Shown here in pieces: positions 33,887 through 41,329 of a stretch of DNA of 64,000 bases. The stretch is taken from positions 62,001 through 126,000 of the forward strand of contig NZ_JOBF01000020.1 in NCBI RefSeq assembly GCF_000718635.1, read 5' to 3'. Each line of letters starts with the position of its first letter. Within the stretch, counting starts at the first letter, position 1. The stretch comes from Streptomyces varsoviensis (GTDB taxonomy: Bacteria > Actinomycetota > Actinomycetes > Streptomycetales > Streptomycetaceae). The translations under genes and the position numbers were made by a program. The notes beneath the pieces were generated by a model that ran no database searches, had not been told where the DNA came from, and worked only from the letters and a program-made list of their open reading frames with translations.

Positions 33887-34062
33887 GGATCTCAGGGACG
33901 CGAGGGACCCGAGGGGGCCGAGGGGTCTGAGGAGGCCGAGGGACCCGCAGAGCCGAGAGCCCTGAGGGGCCCGAGGCTCCTGACGGACTCGACCGGCGCA
34001 CGTGCACGCCCAAGACCCGCTGGTCAGAGCGATTGTCAGTGCCTGGTGTCAGGATCACCGGC

Positions 34063-36147
34063 ATGGACGCGAAGAGGACGAGCGCGACGCCGGACAATAC
34101 GTCGCCGAGTGCGGAGCCGATCGGCGCTGAGTCAACTGCCGCTGAGGCAACCGGCGTCGAGATGACGGGCCCTGAAACGTCTGGCGCTGAGACGTCGGGC
34201 GCGGAGCCTTTCGACTGGCGGCGCTTCCTCACCAGGTGGAGCGAGGAGTGGGCCGACGCGCAGGGCGACGTGGCGGAGCTGAGCCCGGACGACGCCGCGG
34301 CGTGGGAAAGCCGTTGGCTCGGCTTCGCCCCGGCCGACGAGGCGGACATCGCGGCCATGGAGGCACGGCTCGGGCGCGAAATGCCGCCGTCCTACCGGGA
34401 GTTCCTGCGGGTGAGCGACGGCTGGCGGCACGCGGGCGGTTTCGTGTGGAAGCTGGCCGGTACGCGCGAGGCGCACTGGCACGAGGACGCGATGGGCCTC
34501 GGGGAGGAATTCGGCGACCTCTGGGGCAGGCCGGTCAACGTGGAGGTCGAGGAGGAGGCCGACGAGGGCGCGGCGCGGGGCGGCCTGTGGGCGCGCGGGC
34601 TCCAGTTGGATGTCGCGTCGGATGCCACGTCCGTACTGCTCGATCCGGCGGATGTGGGGCCGGATGGCGAATGGGCGGCGCGGGTGTGGGCGTCCTGGGC
34701 GCCCGCCGACCCCCAGGGGTATCCGTCGTTCGCCGCGTTCATGGTCGCCAAGTACCAGGAGTTCCACTGCCTCCAGGCCGGCCGGGCTGAGGGAGAGGGG
34801 GCGCCGGCGTTCGTCAATGAGACGACCCGCGCGCAGGACGCGGCGGTGGCCAGGGCTCGGGCCGCGGCGTTGCGTGGAGAGCATGGGGAGGCCGCCCGGC
34901 TGTTGCTGACCGCTCGGGAGTACGGTCGCCCGCACGTGACCGAGATGCTGTACCAGGTCGGCAGGCTCGGCGGCGGCCCGGTCGGGCGGGAGGCGCGGCA
35001 ACCGGAGCCCGCCGGCTTCCCCGCCCCGTCCCCCTTCCTGGCGGAACTGCTCACGGTGTACGCCGTCGACTTCCTCAACGTGGGCGGCTACAAGGACGAT
35101 TGGCGTTACGCCGACCCCTATCACCACGGTGCCGCCGGGCGGAGGGCGGCGGACCTCCTGCGGAGGATGCGTGAGGGGACGTACGGCTATCGGCCGAGCG
35201 GTCCGTTCGGCGAGGCGGTCGACGCGGCCCGCGAGTCGGCCCGTTGGGGCGATACGGACGCCGCCTGGCGCATCCTGCGGGCCGCGCTCCCGGCGTGGAA
35301 GCCGCTCGACCCTGACCACATCGCCCCGATGGGCCTGCTCGGCGACCCCGTGCTCGCTCCTGTCCTCACCGCCGGGCGGCGTCTGGAACTGCTGGCGACC
35401 CCGCGCGGCGGCGAGAGCGGCCCGGCCCCGTCCCCCGCTCGCGACCAGGATCCGGGCGGTCTGTCCTGGGTCGCCCGGCTCGGAGGGCTGCGGCCGGGCC
35501 AGGCGTCGTGCGGCGACTACCGGTTGGTCCTGGTCGAAGGCGTCGCCCCGGACGAACTGCCCGCTCTCCTCGGCTCGTCGCCCGACGCGGCGCTCTCCCC
35601 GCCGCTGCGGTCCGTGGACCTGCGGCACTACCACCGGCCCGATCAGCGGGGCTTCTCCGGCTACGACGACAAGGCGCTGCTCAGAGTCGGGCGGGCGGGG
35701 GCGGGGTGGAGTTTCGGGTTCGAGGCGGACCTGTCGCCCGCGTTCCCCGCCGAACGGTTCGTCTCCCTCGCCCAGGACGCGTCGGCCCGCGGCGGACTGG
35801 CGGTCGTGGCGTGGGGACAGGGCCGCCGGGACGACCCTGTCTTTCACCTGTCGGTCGCTCGGGATGGCGACCTGTTGTACGCGTTCACGGCGCGGGGCGG
35901 GGTCGTCGAGGACGTTCGAGGCGATCTCCCGGCCGAACTGGCCCCAGCCGCCCTCGGTTTCGGCGTCCGGGGCGCGGCCGCCAAGCGGGCCGCGGCGGGC
36001 CGCGCGCTGGATGTCATCGCCGACCGGTACGGTGTCGGCCTCCCGCGCCTCGCCGTCACCGAGGGCCGGCTGCACTCCTTCGAGTCGCGGTCGTGGATAC
36101 GCCCGCCCGGCCCCGGGGAGGCCTACGCGACGCTCGGCTTCGCCTGA
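34063..36147 (+). CDS. Large SMI1/KNR4 (SUKH) family protein
   Basis: 694 residues from ATG 34063 (AGGA eight nt upstream). After a Thr/Ser/Glu-rich start (1-45), residues about 75-240 form a SUKH domain: ADEADIAAMEARLGREMPPSYREFLRVSDGW is the classic SMI1/KNR4 motif. The rest (about 270-694) holds helical and beta segments that I cannot assign. SUKH proteins are often immunity proteins against polymorphic toxins, but no toxin gene is adjacent, and this protein is far longer than typical immunity proteins. Confidence 0.85.
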   Translation: MDAKRTSATPDNTSPSAEPIGAESTAAEATGVEMTGPETSGAETSGAEPFDWRRFLTRWSEEWADAQGDVAELSPDDAAAWESRWLGFAPADEADIAAMEARLGREMPPSYREFLRVSDGWRHAGGFVWKLAGTREAHWHEDAMGLGEEFGDLWGRPVNVEVEEEADEGAARGGLWARGLQLDVASDATSVLLDPADVGPDGEWAARVWASWAPADPQGYPSFAAFMVAKYQEFHCLQAGRAEGEGAPAFVNETTRAQDAAVARARAAALRGEHGEAARLLLTAREYGRPHVTEMLYQVGRLGGGPVGREARQPEPAGFPAPSPFLAELLTVYAVDFLNVGGYKDDWRYADPYHHGAAGRRAADLLRRMREGTYGYRPSGPFGEAVDAARESARWGDTDAAWRILRAALPAWKPLDPDHIAPMGLLGDPVLAPVLTAGRRLELLATPRGGESGPAPSPARDQDPGGLSWVARLGGLRPGQASCGDYRLVLVEGVAPDELPALLGSSPDAALSPPLRSVDLRHYHRPDQRGFSGYDDKALLRVGRAGAGWSFGFEADLSPAFPAERFVSLAQDASARGGLAVVAWGQGRRDDPVFHLSVARDGDLLYAFTARGGVVEDVRGDLPAELAPAALGFGVRGAAAKRAAAGRALDVIADRYGVGLPRLAVTEGRLHSFESRSWIRPPGPGEAYATLGFA

Positions 36148-36160
36148 CGCGCGCTGCCCC

Positions 36161-36179
36161 CCGGGCCTCTGGAGGCCGG
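36161..36179. terminator. Short hairpin between convergent genes
   Basis: GGCCTC-TG-GAGGCC (36164-36177) with flanking CCGG on both sides lies in the 34-bp gap between the SUKH gene and the amidase gene, so it could end both transcripts. Confidence 0.45.
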
Positions 36180-36181
36180 AC

Positions 36182-37615
36182 TCACCTGGGCAGCGGGAGC
36201 GGGTCGATCGGGGTGAGGACTCCGAGGCGGTCCTCGATCGACTGGGCGGCCGCCAGGCACATGTCCTCGCGGAACGCGCGGCCGACGATCTGCACGCCGG
36301 TCGGAAGCCCGTCGACCACTCCTGTCGGCACGGCCAGCCCGGGGAGGCCGACGAAGCTGGTCACGGTGCACAGGCGCATCCCCGAGCCGACCCGTTCCCG
36401 GCCCGCGCGGTCGCGCGACTCCAGTCCCGGCTCGACCGGCGGCTCGGTGAAGGAGGGGCCCAGCAGCAGCGGGTACTCGTCGAGGAATTCGGCCCATGAG
36501 CGGCGGATGTTCATCCAGGTGCCCATCAGCTTCATCAGCTCTTCCGCGGTCGCGGGCGGGGTCCGGTCCATCGCCATCGCGATGTAGCGGTCCCCGCCGT
36601 CACCCAGCAGTTGGCGGACCGCGGGCCAGGACGGGGCGAACTCCGTCACGGTGAGCCGGCCGTACGCCTCCAGCGCCTCGTCCAGGCGGGGTACGTCCGG
36701 CACCTCGCGCACGTCGTATCCGGCGTCCGCGAGCGCGTCGGCCGCGGTGGCGACGGCGTCGCGGACGGAGGGGTGCACGCCGTGCCCGCCGGGGTCGGCC
36801 ACGACGGCGACCTTCACCGGGCCGGGCAGCGGTTCGCCGTAGGCGGGCGCCGGTACGGCCCGCGGGTCGCGCGGATCGGTGCCGGCCAGCACCTCGTACG
36901 CCAGCCGTAGGTCGCCGACGCTCCGGGCCAGCGGGCCGTCGGTGACCAGCGTCTGGGAGGCCGGGCCGGGGTCGTCGGGGCCGACGATGCGATGGTCGGC
37001 GGGGAACCGGCCCGTGGACGGCTTGAGTCCGGCCACACCGCAGAACTGCGCGGGGACGCGCACCGAGCCGCCGGAGTCGTTGCCGAGCCCGAGGGCCGCC
37101 ATGCCCGTGGCGACGGCCACGGCGTCTCCGCCGCTGGTCCCGCCCGGAGTGCGGGCGGCGTCCCATGGGTTGGCGGTGTCGCCGAAGAGTTCGCTGCGGG
37201 TGTGCATGCCCGCCAGGATCAGCGTCGGCATGTTGCTGTGCCCGATGGGGATGGCCCCGGCCGCGCGCAGCCGCGCCACCGGGGGCGCGTCGGCCGGCGC
37301 CACCAGGTCGCGGAAGCGCTCCGTGCCGAAGGTGGTGGGCACGCCCTCGATGGCGGTGCTCTCCTTCACCGTGAAGGGCACGCCCGCGAGCGGTCCCATC
37401 GGCTCACCGGCCGCCCGTCGGCGGTCCGTGCGCTCCGCCGCTTCCCGCGCGCGCTCCGCCAGGAGCTGCGTGACCGCGTTCACCTGGGGGTTGACCTCGG
37501 CGATGCGGTCCACGTGGCTGTCGATCAGTTCGACGGCCGTGATGTCCCCGCGGCGCACCGCCGCCGCCTGCTCGGCGGCCGTCATCCGCCACAAGAGGTC
37601 GCCCTCGTTCCGCAT
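36182..37615 (-). CDS. Amidase-signature family hydrolase (cytoplasmic)
   Basis: 477 residues from ATG 37615. The frame extends 23 codons further, but the extension is unlike the family and overlaps the operator region. The catalytic Lys is in PFTVKEST (about 77-84), the cis-serine is in PGGTSGG (about 155-161), and the nucleophile Ser lies in NDSGGSVRVPA (about 179-189). No signal peptide is present. The family includes glutamyl-tRNA amidotransferase A-like and aryl-acylamidases; absence of GatB/GatC favours a catabolic amidase. It is divergent from the TetR gene and probably its target. Confidence 0.92.
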   Translation of the reverse strand: MRNEGDLLWRMTAAEQAAAVRRGDITAVELIDSHVDRIAEVNPQVNAVTQLLAERAREAAERTDRRRAAGEPMGPLAGVPFTVKESTAIEGVPTTFGTERFRDLVAPADAPPVARLRAAGAIPIGHSNMPTLILAGMHTRSELFGDTANPWDAARTPGGTSGGDAVAVATGMAALGLGNDSGGSVRVPAQFCGVAGLKPSTGRFPADHRIVGPDDPGPASQTLVTDGPLARSVGDLRLAYEVLAGTDPRDPRAVPAPAYGEPLPGPVKVAVVADPGGHGVHPSVRDAVATAADALADAGYDVREVPDVPRLDEALEAYGRLTVTEFAPSWPAVRQLLGDGGDRYIAMAMDRTPPATAEELMKLMGTWMNIRRSWAEFLDEYPLLLGPSFTEPPVEPGLESRDRAGRERVGSGMRLCTVTSFVGLPGLAVPTGVVDGLPTGVQIVGRAFREDMCLAAAQSIEDRLGVLTPIDPLPLPR

Positions 37616-37697
37616 GGCCCCTGGCCCTTCCTTCCGTCTTTCCGGCCGTCTGTCATTTCCGTCTCCGCGGCTTCGCGTCGGCATGACGACGGACCGG

Positions 37698-37757
37698 CAT
37701 CTCGTATCGATGCGCTTGCATCGGAACCGTACCCTGGAAGTGATGCAAACGCATCGA
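37698..37757. promoter_or_regulatory. Two GATGC-N4-GCATC operators in the amidase/tetR divergent region
   Basis: CGATGCGCTTGCATCG (37708-37723) and TGATGCAAACGCATCGA (37741-37757) share the same dyad GATGC-N4-GCATC, and their centres are 33-34 bp apart. An extra GCATC half-site lies at 37698-37702. The region is the only AT-richer part between the divergent genes. Matching sites beside a TetR gene strongly suggest its binding sites, controlling both directions. Confidence 0.75.
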
Positions 37758-37807
37758 ATAAAGTGCGACCCGAACCGGAACGGCAGAGAACAGGGAGGTC
37801 ACCGGCG

Positions 37808-38419
37808 GTGCCCAAGCAGGTCGATCATGTGAACCGTCGCCGCCTCATCGCCGAGGCCGTCTGCCGCCTCACCGACGAGCGGGGGCTGGAGGGCGTGACC
37901 CTGCGCGATGTCGCCACGCGCGCGCAGGTGTCGATGGGCGCGGTGCAGCGGTGCTTCCGCACGAAGGAAGAGATGCTCGTCTTTGCCCTCGGGCACATCA
38001 GCGAGCGGATCAACGAGCGCGTCAAGGCCCGTACCGTCAGGAGCCCGGCGCAGTCGGCCGGGACCGCCCTGGGGCACGCGGCCACGGAGATCGCGCTGCT
38101 GCGGGAGGACCACCGGGCCGAGGCCAGGGTGTGGCTCGCCTTCGTCGCGCAGGCGGCGGTGAGCGAGCCGCTCGCCAAGCCGCTCAAGGCCAACTACGCG
38201 GCCTTGGAGGAGACGTTCGCCCGCCTCATCTCGGAAGCGGCGGACGGCCCGGCCGTACTCGTCGACGCGCGGCGCGAGGCCCGTGCCCTCCTCGCCCTCG
38301 CGGACGGCCTCACCACGCATGTCCTCATCGGCCACCTCACCCCGGGCGAGGCCCAGGACGTCCTCCACGCGCACCTGGAGAACCTCTGGGAACGGCCGGG
38401 CCGGCGGCCGGAATCGTAA
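37808..38419 (+). CDS. TetR-family transcriptional repressor
   Basis: 203 residues from GTG 37808, with GGGAGG about 9 nt upstream. The N-terminal helix-turn-helix is typical of the family (GVTLRDVATRAQVSMGAVQRCFRTKEEM, about 28-56). The C-terminal ligand domain is variable, so the inducer is unknown. Divergent from the amidase gene across a region with two matching dyads, so it most likely represses the amidase and itself. Confidence 0.92.
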   Translation: MPKQVDHVNRRRLIAEAVCRLTDERGLEGVTLRDVATRAQVSMGAVQRCFRTKEEMLVFALGHISERINERVKARTVRSPAQSAGTALGHAATEIALLREDHRAEARVWLAFVAQAAVSEPLAKPLKANYAALEETFARLISEAADGPAVLVDARREARALLALADGLTTHVLIGHLTPGEAQDVLHAHLENLWERPGRRPES

Positions 38420-38541
38420 GACCCAGACCTGATACGGGTGGGCGCCCGGGGCGGCCGAGGCAGCCATGGCCGGCGCGGCACGGATGGCCGGGGCCGGGTG
38501 GCCGGGTGGCACCCGTGCCGCGCACTATGGCCGGCGCGGCA

Positions 38542-38561
38542 CCCATGACAAATGTCATGGG
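38542..38561. promoter_or_regulatory. 20-bp palindrome CCCATGACA-AA-TGTCATGGG
   Basis: Perfect 9-bp arms with a 2-bp centre, 57 bp upstream of the membrane-protein ATG. Its core ATGACA-N2-TGTCAT is the kind of symmetric site bound by NarL/DesR-type response regulators, and such a regulator is encoded at the end of this three-gene set. The match to that regulator is an inference. Confidence 0.65.
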
Positions 38562-38618
38562 CGGGTGATGCGCGATCTCACTGCCCGGTCCCCCGCGCCC
38601 CCGATGAACATGGCCCGT

Positions 38619-39065
38619 ATGACAGAGAACACCAAGACCGCCGCCCCGGCGTTTCGCCGTGGAGACCTGACCCAGCCGGGCAGCGTCAAGGCCCTCCGCA
38701 CTACGAAGCGGCTCGCCGGCGGCTACCTCGCCCTCAGCGTGCTCACCCTGGCCGCCATCATCGTGATGCGCGACGACACCTCGGTGGTGAACGACGCCGT
38801 CTGGGTCCGGGGGACGATCGTGGTCGCCAGCGCCCTGCTGACGTTCGCCTTCGCCGCCCGTACCGCGCGCGGTTCCCGAGGCGCGTACCGCAGGCTGCGG
38901 ATCGCCTCGGGCGTCATGGTGGTGGCCATCGCGTGCATCATCGCGCTGCCCGGCCCGTTCCCGCTGTGGATGAAGATCGAGCAGGGCGTCTGCGGGCTGG
39001 CCCTGCTCGGCGTCGTCCTCCTCGTGAACGGCCCGCGGCTGCGGGCCCTGTTCGCCGCCGAGTGA
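38619..39065 (+). CDS. Small four-helix membrane protein linked to a two-component system
   Basis: 148 residues from ATG 38619; in-frame ATGs at 38610 and 38604 are alternatives and no strong ribosome site decides. Four hydrophobic segments (about 34-54, 65-82, 95-112, 120-137) predict an integral membrane protein. There is no recognised catalytic motif. It lies 137 bp upstream of a histidine kinase and directly after the palindrome, so it is probably the regulated output or an accessory sensor of that system. Confidence 0.8.
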   Translation: MTENTKTAAPAFRRGDLTQPGSVKALRTTKRLAGGYLALSVLTLAAIIVMRDDTSVVNDAVWVRGTIVVASALLTFAFAARTARGSRGAYRRLRIASGVMVVAIACIIALPGPFPLWMKIEQGVCGLALLGVVLLVNGPRLRALFAAE

Positions 39066-39202
39066 GCCGAGCGTGCGACGGGTTCGGCCGCCGCACCGCA
39101 CGACGCGCGGAACCTCGACGGACGGCTCCGGCGGGCGGCTCCGGCGGGGGCGGCGGCGCGGGCGCGAATCCGCGGCAAAGCGGCGGTGTTAGCGTTCCCA
39201 CC

Positions 39203-40615
39203 ATGGACAACACCGGGAAAGGGCCGGTGAGCGGCGGTCCGGAGGGCGATTCGCTGCGGTGGGCTCGGGGGTGGCGGCGCATGGTCCTGGCCGCCGGAAT
39301 GCTCGTCTATCCGTGCGTGACGGCCGTCGGCGCGGCGCAGTACGCGACCGGTGCGCGCGCCGCCGCCGGGTACGGTGTCGTGGCCGCCTTCGCCTGCTGC
39401 TACGTACTGGCCGCCCGGTCGGCGGCCCGGCGCGCCTGGCGGCCCCTCAGGGTGCTGCTCGGGGTCATGACGGCGCTGTTCGTCGCCGAACTGCCCATCG
39501 CCAGGGAGTACGCCTTCTTCCTCTGCGCCGTCGTCGTCTCCTTCGCCGCCGCCTTCCTCAAGCGGCACGCGGTGCTGATCGTGGCGGCCGGCGCGGTCGC
39601 CGCGCTCGTCGTGCCGTGGGCGGTGCGCCCGTGGCACGGCTCGCCGGGCTGGTTCGAGGCGATCGCCGTCGTCTTCACCGCCCTGACGGTGTACGGGTTC
39701 TCCGAGATCGCCGCCGCCAACCGCGCGCTGCTGGAGGCGCGCGCCGAGGTCGCCCGGCTGGCGTCGGAGGCCGAACGGGCCCGTATCGCACGCGATCTGC
39801 ACGACCTGCTCGGCCACTCGCTCACGGTCATCACGGTCAAGAGCGCTCTGGCGCGCCGCCTGACGGCGAGCGGCTCCCCTCGTTCGCTCGACGAGATCAC
39901 GGAGGTGGAGAGCCTGTCCCGGCAGGCGCTCACCGATGTACGGGCCGCGGTGTCCGGCTACCGGGACGTGACCCTCGCGGGCGAGATCGCACGGGGAAGG
40001 GAACTGCTGCGCGCGGCCGGGGTACTGGCCGACCTCCCGGCGGCCACCGACATGGTGGACGGCGCCCATCAGGAACTGTTCGGCTGGGTGGTGCGCGAGG
40101 GCCTGACCAACGTCGTGCGCCACGCGCGCGCCACCCGGTGCGTGATCACCCTGTCGGCGTCGCACGTGGAGATCCGCGACGACGGGGTGGGCAGCGCGGC
40201 GGACTACGGGCACGGCCACGGCCTCGACGGCCTCCGGGAACGGGTCGCGGCGGCGGGCGGCACCGTGACGGCCGGTCCGGCGGCCCCGGGCGGCTGGCGG
40301 CTGCGCGTCACCCTCGACCGGGTGAGCGGGAACGCCGGGTCGGCGTACGACGCTCCCAGCTCGGCGGCCGGGGCCCCTGCCCCGACGCCCACGCCCTCCG
40401 ACTCGGCGCCTGGCACCTCCAACTCGGCACCGGCAGCCCCCGACTCGACGCCGGGCATCTCCGACTCGGCACCCGCTCCCCCCGACCCGGCCCGTACGCC
40501 GCCCGACCCGGCCCGTACGCCCGACGACCCCACCCGCACGCCCAACCGCCCAACGCTCACGCCCAACCGCCCGACCCACACGCCCGACGACCCCACGGAC
40601 GGTACCCCGGCATGA
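39203..40615 (+). CDS. DesK-like membrane sensor histidine kinase
   Basis: 470 residues. About five transmembrane segments (28-165) are followed by a short coiled coil. The HisKA_3 dimerisation domain has His200 in ARDLHDLLGHSL, and the HATPase domain has N-box LTNVVRHA (301-308) and G1 motif DDGVG (326-330). This is the DesK/LiaS-type architecture that senses membrane state. Odd feature: a ~90-residue Pro/Ser/Thr-rich tail (about 381-470) of PDSAP and TPNRPT repeats after the kinase domain, encoded by repetitive DNA. The stop overlaps the response-regulator start (ATGA). Confidence 0.92.
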   Translation: MDNTGKGPVSGGPEGDSLRWARGWRRMVLAAGMLVYPCVTAVGAAQYATGARAAAGYGVVAAFACCYVLAARSAARRAWRPLRVLLGVMTALFVAELPIAREYAFFLCAVVVSFAAAFLKRHAVLIVAAGAVAALVVPWAVRPWHGSPGWFEAIAVVFTALTVYGFSEIAAANRALLEARAEVARLASEAERARIARDLHDLLGHSLTVITVKSALARRLTASGSPRSLDEITEVESLSRQALTDVRAAVSGYRDVTLAGEIARGRELLRAAGVLADLPAATDMVDGAHQELFGWVVREGLTNVVRHARATRCVITLSASHVEIRDDGVGSAADYGHGHGLDGLRERVAAAGGTVTAGPAAPGGWRLRVTLDRVSGNAGSAYDAPSSAAGAPAPTPTPSDSAPGTSNSAPAAPDSTPGISDSAPAPPDPARTPPDPARTPDDPTRTPNRPTLTPNRPTHTPDDPTDGTPA

Positions 40616-41220
40616 CGATCCGACTGCTGCTCGCCGACGATCAGGAGCTGATCCGCAGCGCGCTGTCGGCGCTGCTGGATCTGGAGGAGGACTTCCAGGT
40701 CGTGTGCTCCGTCGGCCGGGGCGATGAGGTCGTGCGGGCGGTCCGTGAGCACCGGCCGGATGTGGCGCTGCTCGACATCGAGATGCCGGGGCTGGACGGG
40801 CTGGCGGCGGCGGCTGTGCTGGCCGCCCAGGCGCCGGACTGCCGCGTGGTGATCCTGACGACCTTCGGCCGCGCGGGCTATCTGCGCCGGGCGATGGAGG
40901 CCGGCGCCGTCGGGTTCGTGGTGAAGGACGCGCCGCCCGAGGCGCTCGCGGACGCCGTCCGCCGGGTGATGAAGGGGGAACGCGTCGTCGATCCGGCCCT
41001 CGCGGCAGCGACGTTGGCCGCGGGCGAGTCCCCGCTGACCGCCCGCGAGCGCGACGTGCTGAACGTGGCGCGCTCGGGCGCCACCGTGGCCGAGATCGCC
41101 GCCAAGCTCTACCTGTCCGAGGGGACGGTCCGCAACTACCTGTCGGCGGCGATCGCCAAGACCTCGGCGCACAACCGGATGGAGGCCCTGCGCATCGCGG
41201 ACGAGCGGGGCTGGCTGTAG
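40612..41220 (+). CDS. NarL/DesR-family response regulator
   Basis: 202 residues. The receiver domain has the acidic pair DD (9-10), phospho-acceptor Asp55 and Lys in VVKDAPPEAL. The LuxR-type helix-turn-helix is at about 140-198 (LTARERDVLNVARSGATVAEIAAKLYLSEGTVRNYLSAAIAKT). The 4-bp overlap with the kinase gene shows a cognate pair. The palindrome upstream of the first gene in the set is a candidate target site. Confidence 0.95.
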   Translation: MTIRLLLADDQELIRSALSALLDLEEDFQVVCSVGRGDEVVRAVREHRPDVALLDIEMPGLDGLAAAAVLAAQAPDCRVVILTTFGRAGYLRRAMEAGAVGFVVKDAPPEALADAVRRVMKGERVVDPALAAATLAAGESPLTARERDVLNVARSGATVAEIAAKLYLSEGTVRNYLSAAIAKTSAHNRMEALRIADERGWL

Positions 41221-41248
41221 CCGGGCTGCGGCCGGGGACGGAGCCCGG
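41221..41248 (+). terminator. Hairpin after the response regulator
   Basis: CCGGGCT (41221-41227) pairs with AGCCCGG (41242-41248), immediately after the stop codon and followed by ACGGTTTCGG. It would separate the two-component operon from the biosynthetic cluster that starts at 41330. Confidence 0.6.
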
Positions 41249-41329
41249 ACGGTTTCGGATCAATAGGCTCACCAGCGGCGAACTACCCCATCTCGACACC
41301 GGCGTACAGGTATGGGATAGTCCTTTCGG

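Noticed and set aside
36182..37684. Longer amidase start at 37684
   Set aside because: The extra 23 residues are unlike the family, and ATG 37615 leaves the divergent operator region free.
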